A stretch of DNA of 64,000 bases from Saturnia japonica (GCA_033032175.1 CM065312.1:2790001-2854000); one strand, 5' to 3'. Numbered from the stretch's first letter, positions 36,246 to 48,059 are shown. Program-made: numbers and translations. The notes: generated from the letters alone by a model not told the origin.

Positions 36246-36716
36246 TCATCATCATCATCATTTCAGCCGCAGGAAGTCCACTGCTGAACATAGGCCTCCT
36301 CCATAGATCTCCAGAGCGACCGATCTTGTGCGTCCTACACCCAACGGCTCCCAGCGACCTTTATTATGTCGTCTTTCCATCTAGTGGGGGACCGTCCTTC
36401 GCTGCGCTTTCCGGTGCGTGGTCTCCACTCGAGAACCTTTCTGCCCCAACGGCCGTCAGTTCTCCGAACTATGTGCCCCGCCCACTGCCTCTTCAACTTG
36501 CTAATCCTTTTGGCTATGTCGGTTACCTTAGTTTGTCTACGGATCTCCTCGTTTCTGATTCGATCTCGTAGAGAAACACCAAGCATAGCCCTCTCCATAG
36601 CTCGCTGAGCGACCTTGAGCTTTCTTATGAGGCCCACAGTGAGCGACCATGTCTCTGCGCCGTATGTCATCACTGGCAACACACACTGGTCAAAGACATT
36701 CGTCTTGAGGCACTGA
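36246..36716 (-). mobile_element. RTE-type LINE 3' fragment nested in Tigger
   Basis: The minus-strand frame at 36335-36736 gives the RT C-terminal region: LPVMTYGAETWSLTVGLIRK, AMERAMLGVSLRDRIRNEEI, WAGHIVRRTDGRWGRKVLEW. These are hallmarks of RTE LINEs, common in Lepidoptera. The 3' end is the (ATG)n run, seen as CATCATCATCATCATCAT on the plus strand. The nonamer CTATACACA at 36237-36245 and 36717-36725 is the target-site duplication, giving exact borders for a 471-bp insert. Confidence 0.9.
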
Positions 36717-36768
36717 CTATACACAAGACGCACCAAAACTTTGTGGAGTTATTCGTGAAACTTTCAAA

Positions 36769-38266
36769 ATGTCGCAAAGAAAAAGAAAACAAATTAATAT
36801 TGAAGAAAAATCGCGTATTATATCCAAGCTAGAGAGCAGAATTTCAAACAAAGGCTTAGCAAAGGAATATGGTGTATCACACTCGACAATTTCAACCATT
36901 TGGAAAGAGCGAGAAAAAATTCAAACGCTTTATAACAATAATTTTTTGAACATGAAACGAGCCAGAACTACGAAGCATACGAATATTGAGGAAGCTTTGT
37001 TAAAGTGGTTTAAATATCAAAGGGCTAATAATGTGCCAATAAAAGGACCGATTCTTCAACAAAAAGCTAACGTTTTGGCGAAGATTTTGTTTGTCTAGTT
37101 GGATTCAACGTTTCCGGGCTCGGCACGGTATTGTCGGCGGGAAAATGAGTGGTGAAGCTACTAGTGTTGATAAGGATACTGTAGAAGAATGGATAACGCA
37201 AAAGTTGCCTACATTATTCGAAGGCTACGGACCAGATGAAATTTTTAACGCAGACGAAACTGGACTTTTTTACAATATGAAACCAGACAAGACTTTAAAG
37301 TTCAAAGGAGAGAATTGTTCGGGAGGAAAAATGTCTATTAACGATCATGATTGCAGCAAATATGACAGGATCCTGTAAAAGAAAGCTTTTAGTTATTGGC
37401 AAATCTAAGAAACCAAGATGCTTTAAAAACATACATTCACTGCTGGTAACATATGAAAACAATGTGAAGTCATGGATGACATTGGACATTTTTGAGAGAT
37501 GGTTAAGAAACTGGGTCGCTGAATTGAAAAGAAACAAACAGAAAGTTCTACTTTTGGTTGATAACTGTCCTGCTCATCTGGCTGTTACTAATCTAAAATG
37601 CATTAAACTTCTGTTTTTACCACCAAATGTTACACCTGTATTGCAACCAATGGACCAAGGTGTAATAAGGTGTTTAAAATCTCACTATAGAAGACTGCAA
37701 GTGTTTAAGTTAATACAAAACCTTGACAGTAGCGACCAAAAAAGCTTTACGGTTCTTGATGCAATCTTGATGATATCAGAAGCATGGAAAAACGTTTCAC
37801 AAAACACTATAGCTAACTGCTTTAAACATGCTGGTTTTAAAGACCTCTTAACAATAACCTCAGATGATGTGACTGATGATGATGGAGAGGACAATATTTC
37901 TCTTGCTCAATTAGCCCAAAATTTACGACCTGCTTTATCTACTACGGAAGCAGCAGAGTTCATTGATGTAGATAACTCTATTGCAATTTGCGCACGGCTA
38001 CGGAAAATGATATTGTACGAGATGTTCAAGAGGAAGATGATGAACAGGAAGACTGTGAAGAACAATTTACTGTACCAACTTTGAATGATGGTATTAATGC
38101 TGTTAGTGTATTAAGAAAGATTGTTCTTTTTAATGAACAGTTCCATATCCACAGCAATTATGACGATACGTTAATTAAAATCCAACGTGAATTACAAAAT
38201 ATCTATGCACAACAGAAGTGTTCCAAACAGACCAAAATTACAGATTTTATGCTCACAGAAAAATAA
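36769..38266 (+). pseudogene. Tigger/pogo transposase (CENP-B-like), frameshifted
   Basis: Starts MSQRKRKQINIEEKSRIISK with a CENP-B/Psq-type helix-turn-helix (KEYGVSHSTISTIWKEREK), followed by the second DNA-binding domain (SWIQRFRARHGIVGGKMSGE). The DDE domain is next: FNADETGLFYN (first Asp), LLLVDNCPAHL (second) and QPMDQGVIRCLK (third), so all three acidic residues are readable. The reading frame breaks near 37095, near 37350 and near 38000, splitting it into four pieces; the last ends TKITDFMLTEK. Full length would be near 500 residues, normal for Tigger. Recently dead, given the few lesions. Confidence 0.85.
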
Positions 38267-38870
38267 TATGCATTGTAGTTATGTGTAATAAACAAAATGT
38301 ACATAGTTGAATAAATATATTTTTCCCATAATTCCCTATCGATTTGTTTGTACTTGCACGATACACATTAAACATCACCGGTTGTTACAACTATCAGTTT
38401 TTACAACTGAATATGAGCAGTCCCTTAGATATCGTTATAACAGATTTTGACTGTTTATATATTTTTTAATTCTTTAATGTAATCACAATCAGAATCTCAC
38501 CTGATATTAAGTGAGATTGTAGACAAAAACCTAGAGGAACTGTCTCTCAAGTTTAACTGCCAAAACACACTTATAAATTCTTGGTGACAGTTTTTCATAA
38601 CAAAATATTAACTGACTAAAATATTAAATTAAAGGCAATCATTTGTTAAAATATTAACTACAATTACAATTATGACTTAACTTTCCAGATCATCCCTATA
38701 TTAACTTAATGAAATATCATAAGGAATGGTACACATCACTGAATTAATATTAAGATATAAAACCAGGCCATTAAAACTACTTTTCACATCAAATTGCCTG
38801 CAATTTTGTGCAAACGTTGAGTTATTATAAATATCACATGAATTTGAATAACATTCGGACGTCTTACTCT

Positions 38871-41321
38871 TTATGAGAACACATCTATTGACCTCGGTGA
38901 AACTTTAGCCAAGTGTGTCGGGCTAGCCAATGGATCAATACAATGAGATTCATTCTGTTTTGCCTCAATTGTCGCTTGTTTTACAGCCTCCTTGTATGGT
39001 CCTCGTTTTTTCTTGTTGTACCTTGTCTGAAATAATTATAATGAAATTTATTGTTCCAAAGAAGACAAATTAAATAACAATAATATTTTTTTCTAAACTA
39101 GCTTGGTAAAGTATTGTTTACTGTCCCTGATGGTAAACACAACAGCGGCCAGCAACAAATCAAAATTGCCGGTATCATGCCAACCTGCATAAATATCTCT
39201 ACCCACATTACACTTGAAGGCAATGTCGTAAGGAGGGAACACATTGGCCGGGAAATGGTTCAACAGCTCCACAGTAAGACAAAGATAACACATAGATAAC
39301 TTTTTACTTCATGCCGAGATGGGCATTTCCATAACAAACTGCTGACTGCCAGACTGCCCCAGTTGTAAAATGTAATCTAAACATATTTGAATAATGAATT
39401 CACTGGTTAAGTTAAAAAACCTTTCTTCACTAGTTTTAGGAATTATCTTATTATATTAAATGTGCAATTCTTGTATATATATATGGAAACAGCTGCAACG
39501 ATTTCAATGAAACTTTGCAACAGCTCCTCCAGATATTTTATATAAAAGGTGTAAATACTGAGATGACAGATAGCTGACAGAGGAGAAAGGAAGAGAAAAG
39601 TATGTGATTATTCTACTTAGCATAACGTAAAAGCAAGAAAAAGAAGTTCAATTATTAATTTGTACTATAGACTTGTATATTATCACAAAAATAGAGAAAA
39701 AGTGTACTCTATTCTATAGCTAGACTTTTTGAGTATTCTATTCTTTAGTTTATAGAAAAAGTGCAAAATCTCACCTTAAAGTCTTCTAAAAATGGACTTA
39801 AGCTATCACATGGCATCAGTGAAGATGTTGTTGATGCATACCACTCAACATGTGCTCTAGATGTTGATGTGACACCAAGAACCCTGCCTGGCCACCAAGG
39901 GAAGCCCACAACCTTCCCCCAAACTATATCCCCTGGTGAGACCCTAAGTAACCTGCCACTTCCAACTTCCGTTCCATTTGCAGGAAAATTTGGTACTGTT
40001 TCCAAATCACATTCATCAGACCCACTCTCTATAACTTCACTATCACTCCGCTTTTCATGAGAATTGCTACTCAATCTCCTCAAATTAATTGACAACTTTT
40101 GTTTTATACAATGTTCTTTTATATCACTAAAATAATCTATTGGTTCATTGTCAATGCATTTGCTTGAGTTTTCATCTCTCTTTTTCTGTATTTTATTCTT
40201 CTTTTTATGTTTCACTCGATGCCTGTGTTTCTTCTCTAATTGGTCAAGCCTTGCTGGACTATTTGTAACATTATTACGTGGAGACAATGCTCCTACATAG
40301 TTTGGAGATTGACCTTCTTTTACTGCACTGTTTTTCCTGGCTTGTTTTTTTGCTTTTTTCAGAGCCTTTTTGGCAGCCTTTGAATCAGGTTTAGACATAT
40401 CACATGACACTCCAGAGTCTTCATTATAATCACCAGTTAGTGGTGGTATTTTAACAACTGTACCCTCACCTTCACCAAAGCAAATTTTCAATGTGCGTGC
40501 ACTTGAAAACATTGAACTAAATGACACATCATTTTCATCTTTCATATTGTCTGATTCCACATCTGATACGCTTACAAAGGCGAGTTCTTCTGTATTTGGT
40601 GCACTATCACTAATTTTGACACTTTTCACTGGTCTTTCACTAGCCTTGTTAGAAATTTTTGATGTGCCTTTTATTGCACTACTAATCTCACCAGGTTGCA
40701 ATCTAGAAAGTTTAGGGATAAGCATGCTGTTCGTTAGATATTTTTTATCTACGGATGACTCCGAGATTTCATTAGCGTTATGGTAATCTTCCAACTTACG
40801 TTTCTTGGAAAGTTCTACATTTTCATTGTTCTCATTGCAAATGCCTTGACAGTTGGAACACAAAACCTTCCTGGGTCGTAATCTTATCGTCATTTTCTGC
40901 CTTGATTGTGGCTTGCTTTTAGGTACAGGTTTTTTAGATTTAGCAGCGTTTCCGCCTTCATATTGAGGTTCTTGATAGAGAAACCTCTGACTCACGGAAT
41001 GTAAATTATCAGGTGTCTCGGTGGATTCTGTTTGTTTGGAGAAGGCTGGATGTAGACTATATACACCAAATGGTAAATTACTGGAAAAAGATAACCATTT
41101 AGAACTTAATTTTTAGTAGTTCTGAACCTTAATCAATAAAATTCAAGTCTTTTTATTTACGGTACCCACCCTTTTTTTGAGTCCAGAAGAACACCTTGAA
41201 ACTTTTTGCTGTCAGTGATATACGAAACAACAAGTAAGTCTGCTAAAGCTTCTTCCACAGTCACTAAAATCTGAGAATTCTTTTGAATCGTCATATCGGC
41301 TGTTTTAGCGACAGCCTCCAT
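38871..41321 (-). CDS. PWWP2A: PWWP2A/B-like chromatin reader, three exons
   Basis: In vertebrates PWWP2A/B bind H2A.Z and H3K36me nucleosomes and bridge to a NuRD-type deacetylase subcomplex. Exons: 41170-41321 (152 bp), 39775-41080 (1306 bp), 38871-39026 (156 bp), with intron phases 2 and 0 matching. The product is about 537 residues. Exon 1 starts MEAVAKTADMTIQKN and carries the conserved N-terminal LLVVSYITDSKKFQGVLLD. The middle is Ser/Lys-rich with a basic KKALKKAKKQARKN stretch and a Cys pair (LCSNCQGIC). The PWWP domain starts near residue 430: SPGDIVWGKVVGFPWWPGRV, HVEWYASTTSSLMPCDSLSP, FLEDFK, then exon 3 TRYNKKKRGPYKEAVKQA. That order is diagnostic of PWWP2 proteins. The gene is intact. 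The start ATG was chosen because the sequence above it is a T-rich repeat. It is probably a single-copy insect orthologue of the vertebrate pair. Confidence 0.92.
39027..39774 (-). other. PWWP2 intron 2, with an unexplained open frame
   Basis: A 748-bp intron. A 66-codon minus-strand frame at 39093-39293 (LLNHFPANVFPPYDIAFKCN) is open and protein-like but has no matching splice phase I could confirm. It may be a repeat scrap. Nothing else seen. Confidence 0.4.
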
Positions 41322-41339
41322 ATTTCTTTGCCAAAGACT

Positions 41340-41470
41340 ATTTTTTTTTTTTTTAGATCTTGCCCATATTTTTTTTTTTGGTACTGTTTTTCCCTTTCTT
41401 CTTGAAAGAAAAGGCAAAGGTATCTAGACAATGCAGCCAAAACAGATGAAGTACTTATAATCCATGCTTA
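41340..41470. repeat. Short repeat above the PWWP2 start codon
   Basis: It contains CTTTCTTCTTGAAAGAAAAG, GGCAAAGGTATCTAGACAAT and GCAGCCAAAACAGATGAAG, then TTATAATCCATG. Related words appear at 47540-47660 (GCAGCCAAGACAAATGATG, TTATAATCCAT) and inverted at 51630-51700 (GGATTATAGATACATCTG, GATACCTTTGCCTTTTCC). The PWWP2 5' UTR or promoter therefore probably overlaps a repeat. Confidence 0.6.
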
Positions 41471-41844
41471 CATGATTAATTAGATTTATGTAGTTATAGT
41501 CCGAAGCGAGATTCCGATTTCGACCTGTTATACCCGAAGTATGTACCCTAAAGTGCCAACCTTTCTCTAGTATCACAAAACCATATCCTCCTTAGACCAT
41601 TCCCAGTATTTAGCGTCAGCACTTCGCCCAGCCCTCTCACGATCCCGTAGCTCATCCTCAGTTCCATCTCAGACCCAGTCCGTGAATCTGAATTATCGCG
41701 CAGCTTAAACTAGTTTACAACTTGTTTACTCTGATCCACGAACCCGGTCCTAGGCCTGCCGTTTCAAAGTACACAGTCTAAAGCTAGTTTTTTAAGCTTT
41801 TTCATACCGCGTTTTATAGTGAAGACGGTGTTATTGTTGTGTAG

Positions 41845-42089
41845 CGAGTATCTAGGTACTCGTTGCGCGCATAGCGCCGTCTCGCTCGCACATTTCGTGT
41901 AGCACTTCGGTGCACACGAAAAACCGTACTTCTCAGTACGACAACAAACGCGCTTTTCAGCGCGAATCTTGTTTCAAAAGACACGCAAATCCACGTTTTA
42001 GTGGTCGTTCGTCGGACACCTAGCGGTGTTAACGAAGACGAACGGGGCGTGACCCGAGCGCTCTCCGGTTACCTCCTTCTGAGGTAAAC
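41845..42089 (+). repeat. Array of short hairpins in the LINE 5' leader
   Basis: Stems seen in order: CGAGTA/TACTCG (41845-41862); GCGC/GCGC (41867-41877); TTTCGTGT+GCAC/GTGC+ACACGAAA with one bulged A and a C(UUCG)G tetraloop (41893-41921); CGTACT/AGTACG (41925-41940); CGCGCT/AGCGCG (41949-41964); CCAC/GTGG (41991-42004); ACACC/GGTGT inside CGTTCGTC/GACGAACG (42006-42043); TTACCTC/GAGGTAA (near 42069-42088). At least seven local stem-loops in 245 bases, ending 335 bases before the ORF1 ATG. Confidence 0.7.
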
Positions 42090-42424
42090 GATAACTCGGA
42101 CGGGCCTGGGAATCTTAGCCTTTGCCTTTTTGCATAGTTAAGCCCCAGGTGTCTCCTACCCAACCCTTCCTATCCTTACCACCCATCCTCGTGGTTGTTT
42201 GGGCGGAGCCACGGTTTATACCGGCCTGCGTCCTCTGCCACGAGACTGTTAGGGACTCCCCTAGGGAAACGTTAAGTCCTTTTCCTGTGCGTCATTGCAC
42301 CTCGACACACAGGTCTCATTGCTACGGGCTCGGATAGCCCGTTAAACTCATTCGGCGTACTCCCCTGCCCTCCAGTCAGAGAGGTGAATAAATTCACTCC
42401 CCCGTCCTCCAAACCGCCACCGCG

Positions 42425-44183
42425 ATGGCCGATAGTAAATACGCGGAATTAGAAGCGCGATTTAGGCAGCTGGAAGCCGAAAACCAGCGCCTAATAAATT
42501 ACATGTCGCTGCATATGCCCGCGCATAGCAACGACTATGTTAGCAGGGCACAGATGGCGGACTTGCTACGTCCGCCATCAGCCAATCAGAGCACCGTTAC
42601 CGCGCACGCCATCCCCTCCACCTCCGCCGCGGTCTCACCCGCCACCGCGCCACCCGATTTCACGCGGCCCGCCTCGGTACCCGCGACCGAGTACCCCCAC
42701 CCCTCTAGCCTCGCAAATGCGAGTCACGCCCCAAATAAGTCCCGAGCGAAATCGCAACAGCGATCGTTCACCCCCGGCCCCTATGGCCACCCCGCTAAAC
42801 CCGTTGCCCCCGCGGCAACAACACCCCTCACTAATTCTTTTTCGGCCCTCTCAGTCGAATTACACATGGACGCCCCGATTAGCCCAACCCCTTCCTCGGA
42901 AATGGAGTTTTCGCTCCACTTCCGAGAACCAGTCATAATCCCGACCGAAGCTGCCGCGGACAACGACGACTTCACAGTCATCAAATCTCGGAAACGCGCG
43001 TCCCGAGATAGCCTCGTCGAGCAAAATGCGATAAAAACTGCCAAAACGGAAAACGGCTCCGCCACCCCCGCGCCCACCTCAAATACCGATGAGCCGGTCG
43101 TCGGTAAAAAGCAAAGACCCCCGCCAATCATAATCCACGACAAAGCTGTCTGGACAAAATTAACCAATGAGCTGAGATCGCTCAAAATAGGATATAACAA
43201 CCGCGTAATATCGCGACCGGAATCTCCCTTACGATGAGTTCGTCAGACTGCCATCGAAAACTAACCACCCTCCTCCGTAGTAGGAATATACCCTACTACA
43301 CATACGCCCTCGAAGAGGAGCGAGTCCTACGGGTTGTGCTTCGACGAATCCCCGTCGAAATCACACCCGAGGAAGTCCTCGCCTCCCTCCAAGAACAAAA
43401 ATTCCCCATCCGAGAAGTACATCGGATGTACAACAAAGATAAACGAGCCCTTCAAATGCTCGTACTAATCCTTGATAAGACGCCTGAAGGAAAAAAAACT
43501 TCACCCTAGAGAAGGTATGCGAACTCTCCGGCGTATCCGTAGAGCCTCCATAAAAAAATTCTAAGCCCTCCCAATGCCACAACTGTCAGATGTACGGGCA
43601 CTCCGCTTGCAACTGCTTGTTACGTCCGAGGTGCGTTAAGTGCCTAGAGGACCACCCAACCAGGGAGTGCACGCGTCAGCGTGACTCTATCACCCCCCCG
43701 AGCTGCGTACTATGCAGGGAGGAGGGATATCCCGCGAACTATCGCGGATGCTCCAAGGCCCCGCGCACCACGCACCCTCGCCGACCTTGGTAGGCTGCCC
43801 CTCAGAGGGCACTCCCCACCTCAGGGTTCCGGTTCAGATGTGTTTCCGTCTCTCCCGACCCCCCGCCGCAATCAGGTGACCGTAGGCCCCCCGCACCCCA
43901 GGTGCAGCCCAAACCCGTGCGTTCGAGTCAGAACGCATGGGCCCCCAAACCACAGCCCCTCATGGCTATGGACATCCCCACGCCCCACGCCTCCACATAT
44001 GTCACAAAAGATGACCTCATGTTATCGCTCCTTCGTGAGCACGAGATACGCGAGTTCCTCGCATACAAGGCCCATCTGGAGCAGTACAGTTTCGTTGAAA
44101 CCGTATTTGCCTTTCCCCGGCTCGTAGAGACGCTACAGCGTCTCGATCGCGAAGCCGCCAACCTCAGGCCTCTCAGTGGCTAG
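42425..44183 (+). pseudogene. LINE ORF1 (gag-like, zinc knuckles), frameshifted
   Basis: Starts MADSKYAELEARFRQLEAEN, a short coiled coil. A Pro/Ala/Ser-rich region follows, then after a frame break near 43230 a PRE_C2HC-like region (YYTYALEEERVLRVVLRRIP, EITPEEVLASLQEQ). After a second break in the A-run near 43492 come zinc knuckles CHNCQMYGHSACNC, CVKCLEDHPTREC and CVLCREEGYPANYRGC. A third break near 43770 precedes the C-terminus, ending RLDREAANLRPLSG then TAG at 44181-44183. This order is typical of jockey-clade ORF1 RNA-binding proteins. It overlaps the start of ORF2 by a few bases. Confidence 0.85.
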
Positions 44184-46977
44184 GCTCAAGCCGAGAGGCT
44201 TAAACATCTCCTTTTTTAATGCGCGGAACTTATATCCGCAGCGTGATCTCGTCGTGACTTTTCTTAAAGATCACCAAATAGACGTTCTCTTAGTACAGGA
44301 AACGCTTTTAAAGCGTGGTAAACACAATCCGAGTATTGCAAACTACAACATTGTTAGAAATGACCGTGACGGCCGAAGGGGTGGCACTCTCATTTACTAC
44401 AAACGCTCGTTGTAATGCATGCCGGTAGATACTCCGATACTTACCAATATGGAAGTATCCGTGTGTAGACTAGGAATGACCGATCATCCGTCCATAACGA
44501 TCGTATCCGTGTACATCTCACCGACGAAAGTCCTACCTAGAGAAGCTACTCTCGCTCGGCACATCGGTCATTATCGCAGGTGACCTCAACAGTGGACACA
44601 CGTCCTTCAACAATTGGAAAGACTCCAGCAATGGGGTTATTCTCGAAGAGTAGTCGGACGAGTTAAACTTTGACGTCATAGCGCCTCCCAATCTCACCCA
44701 CTTTCAAGATCACTGTACACCGACAGTGCTTGACATAGCCCTCCTACAAAATATCGCGCTTCAGGTACGACTCATTCGGGTCGTACACGAACTCGATTCC
44801 GACCATCGCCCGGTCATCCTACAGCTAGGACAACTAGATGACTCCAGCCCTCCTTCAGTCACAACGGTTGACTATGCCAAACTGAAACACTACCTCGCGG
44901 ATAGGCAGTCCTCGCCCAGTCTCGTTAGGGTCCCGGACGTATTGGAGTCAGTTGCACACGTAGATCTCGCGATCGACTCACTACTCGACCACCTCCAAGT
45001 CGGCATCGGAGAGGCCTCGGGGGAGGTCGAAGCGGCAAACGATCGCCGCTTTGTACTCCCTGCCGACGTGCGAGTGTTGATGACGGAGAAGAACGCTGCG
45101 ACTCGTGCGCATGACTCTTATCCGACCGAGGCAAACTGCGCACGGTTACGCGCACTCCAGAGAGCGGTTAAAGCTCGTATATCCGAGTTCAGAAGTCACA
45201 GATGGGACACCTTAGTCGAAGGGCTAAGGCCGTCACATCTGACTTACTGGAAAGTAGCCCACGCTCTTAAAATGGATCCCCAACTTCGCATGACACCCCT
45301 CGAAAGGGGGAGAGGTAGTGCTCCCCGAACAGCGTCAACGCAAATACCGACCGAGTCAGAGATATCGAAGCCCGCGTGGGGAGGCTGAAAGAGCTCCCCG
45401 CATCAGAATCCCTGTCCCCAGTCACTTCTGAGGAGGTCTTTGTCATACTCAAAAGCCTTAAGCTTAAAAAGTCACCAGGTCCCGACGGGATCAGGAACGA
45501 AGTACTCAAACTTCTTCCTGATCACCTCATAGCTCTATTGGTCTGCATCTTCAATGTAGCCATAGCCAACTGCCATTTTCCAGCCGTCTGGAAAACGGCC
45601 ATTGTCATAGGTATTCACAAGCCCGGCAAGAGCGCGTCGCTTCCCGACAGCTACCGCCCTATCAGTCTTCTCAATACCCTAGGTAAAATCTATGAGCGGC
45701 TCCTTCTGAACCGTCTCAAGTCCGTAATAGAGGAGAAAAACCTCTATCCGCCTAAGCAATTCGGTTTTCGTGCTAGACATTCCTGCACTCATCAAGTGCA
45801 CCGCCTCACGGAGCACATTTTGTTTAACTTTTCCGAGTTATATAAACCCCGTCGTACACTGGCAGTCTTTTTCGACGTAGCCAAGGCCTTTGATAAGGTC
45901 TGGCACGAAGGATTACTCTATAAGCTGTACTCCCGCGAAGTCCCCGATAGATTAGTTAAAATCATCCGCGATTACCTCAAAGACCGCACCTTTCGCTATA
46001 GAGTGGAAGGTGTACTATCCACACCCCATCCCATACGCTCAGGCGTCCCCCAAGGTTCCATCCTGGCTCCTAGCCTCTTCAATCTGTACTTCAGTGACCT
46101 ACCAAAACTTCCCGCGAAAGTTGAGATAGGGTTATACGCTAACGATACAGTCATATACTCCTCTCAAACGCAAAAGATCAACCTCAAATGTAGAATCCAA
46201 AGAGCCGTGACCACTCTCGGGGAGTGGTTTAACGACTGGAGAATAACCATCAATCCCACGAAGAGCGCAGCGGTGCTCTTCGACCAAACCGCCTCACAGA
46301 TACCGAAAAAACTCAAGGTAATCCGATCCCCTGGGTAAAGGAGACCAAATATCTAGGTGTAGCCCTAGATAGTAGACTCTCCTTTATACGCCACATCACT
46401 CTGGTTAGGAAAAGGGCCGCCTGGACCCTCGCCCGATTGCATCCTCTGTTATGTGCTGCAAGCAAAATGTCTACGAGACACAAGCTTACGCTCTACAAGA
46501 TGTGTATCCGACCGATTATGACATATAGCTGCGTTGTGTTCGCACATATGCCTAGATATAATTGGGATCGATTACAAACCATCCAGAATAGGTTTCTTCA
46601 CCGCCTTACCGGCGCCCCTTGGTATGTTCGTATGGAAGATCTTCATAGAGATATGGACCTTCCTTCGATGCATACCTATGTCAAACACCTTTCTCGCTCT
46701 TATTTCGACATCGCGTCGAACCACACGAATCCCTTAATTAAAGCGGCAACTTAATATGTTCCCGACCCCAATGCCTGCCGGAGTAAACGCCGCCCGCGTA
46801 ATATCTTCACTGAACCGCTCGACCAAATCGAAACAACTAACGCGTTCTATACCACCGTCTCTCCAAACAGAGCGTGCCACCGCCCACGCCCGCGTAACCA
46901 CCGTTCCCTCCGCAGAGGACGGGCGGTTAAATTCGCTCCCACACACCAGTTACGTTCACCCTCTCTAGCGGCAACCC
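44176..46977 (+). pseudogene. LINE ORF2 (endonuclease and reverse transcriptase), broken
   Basis: The APE-type endonuclease begins LNISFFNARNL, with VLLVQETL holding the catalytic Glu, and ends LDSDHRPVI at 44790. A stop at 44413 and shifts up to about 44726 break it. Reverse transcriptase follows in a new frame at 45376-46338: KKSPGPDGIRNEVLK, SYRPISLLNTLGKIYE, VFFDVAKAFDKVWH, RSGVPQGSILAPSLFN. The active site reads LYANDTVIYS, where YADD is expected. Another frame change near 46335 leads to the C-terminal part (KMCIRPIMTYSCVVF, RLTGAPWYVR), and TAA at 46752-46754 cuts the tail short of YVPDPNA. Not functional. Confidence 0.9.
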
Positions 46978-47399
46978 AAGCATAGATCCGTTCCTCGGTG
47001 TGAAGCCCTTGGGTCAGGCAGCCGCCCGCGCGATACAAAGTGACACTATACGTGCAACACTTAGCTACCCACACACAACATTACACACGTATGAACAACA
47101 CACACGTTCACACCACACAGGTACATAGGTTCTGTAAGGGACATTTTTTTCTTTTTTTGCGCTAGTTAGACTAATGCGCTAGTTAGTGTAGAAAAACCAT
47201 TCCGATCACTAAATACACATACGCATGGTCTCCTCCTTCCTCCCAGGAGGAGGGGAACGTGCATATGAGTATATGTTAGTTAGTTCCAATTCTCTTAGGA
47301 TTAGGGAATTAGATAGATCGTGACCTTTTCGCATTCGCGACGACCGCCCGAGCCGAGGTTTGGCCACTCTGGCACCCTCGTGCGGGTCGTCACAAACTT

Positions 47400-47523
47400 T
47401 CGCGGCTGAGTGCCCTAAGCGCTCGCCCCCAATTCCGGTGAAGCTGTAAAAGCCGCAGCGGCTCTATTTTTGGATAGGGCCCCTAAGGCTAACAGAGTAG
47501 TCAGTTAAAAAAAAAAAAAAAAA
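47400..47523 (+). repeat. LINE 3' end and poly(A)
   Basis: GGCTGAGTGCCCTAAGCGCT, GTGAAGCTGTAAAAGCCGCA, GCGGCTC, GATAGGGCCCCTAAGGCTAA, then GTCAGTT and the A-run. GCCGCAGCGGCT is a short palindrome that may form the hairpin recognised by the reverse transcriptase; this is inference. Confidence 0.8.
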
Positions 47524-47539
47524 TATATATAGGCCGGAG

Positions 47540-47665
47540 CCATGTCCTCCGTTTTTTTCTTCTTCTTCTTTTCTTTCCAGTGTCAATGTTTTACGCCTTC
47601 ATAGTGTTTTCTAATCATGCAGCCAAGACAAATGATGTTTTTATAATCCATATTTGGAAAACGTA
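47540..47665. repeat. Short repeat, related to 41340-41470
   Basis: CTTCTTCTTCTTTTCTTTCC, AGTGTCAATGTTTTACGCCT and GCAGCCAAGACAAATGATG are shared in part with 41340-41470, 49160-49215 and, inverted, 51630-51700. Family unknown. Confidence 0.55.
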
Positions 47666-48059
47666 GGCCGCAGATTACGACCTACCGGGTACTATCTACC
47701 GGGCAGATCGTAGGTTCTACTAAAAAAGAATCAGGTGTTAGGCGTATGATCACTGTATTATTATATACAGGGCTATTTTTCAAAGAGCAGCCAAATTTGC
47801 GCAGGAGGTTCAGAACCAGTAATATAGGTAGTTGATTAGTGAAATGAAAAATATGTTAAATTTTCAAAATATTTTATCGGTTTTGTCCTTGAAAAATGTA
47901 ATGCATGACAATATTCACAAGAGTAGGTAAATAAACAAATACCTCCAGTCCAGAGTCCAGTGTCAACTTGAACGTGAACTGGGCCGCGTATTAACATAAA
48001 CGATATCGGTAGAATATCAATGAAATTATTCGAATCTGGAATACTATAAGATGGCACGC

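Larger units (their letters stand above)
35867..38453 (+). mobile_element. Tigger/pogo DNA transposon, dead, with nested LINE
   Basis: Terminal inverted repeats: left CAGTCAAAAACGTTTACTGC, right (reverse complement) CAGTCAAAATCTGTTATAAC. The base pair before the left end is TA, as expected for this superfamily; the right flank reads TTTA, so the TA duplication is imperfect. The transposase gene lies at 36769-38266, and an RTE LINE fragment interrupts the 5' region at 36246-36716. A poly(A) signal AATAAA is at 38287-38292. Confidence 0.85.
41500..47523 (+). mobile_element. Near full-length jockey-like LINE, inactivated
   Basis: GC content rises sharply from about 41500 and falls after the poly(A) at 47508-47523, marking a ~6 kb element: structured 5' leader, ORF1 (42425-44183), ORF2 (44176-46977 with breaks), 3' UTR and tail. 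The 5' border is uncertain and no target duplication was identified. The 3' end (47400-47523) is shared with three short copies at 29337, 29463 and 32305. Both ORFs carry several frameshifts, and the RT active site is altered. Confidence 0.85.

Noticed and set aside
36071..36608. Plus-strand 166- and 80-codon frames in the Tigger region
   Set aside because: They mostly overlap the RTE fragment in antisense, whose minus-strand frame has clear RT C-terminal motifs.
39093..39293. Extra PWWP2 exon
   Set aside because: The main exons join in perfect phase and match the PWWP2 family across the junction; no splice phase supports including this frame.
93..41321. Haspin and PWWP2 as a functional chromatin gene cluster
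   Set aside because: Both are chromatin proteins on the same strand, but 18 kb of transposons separates them and nothing shows shared control.
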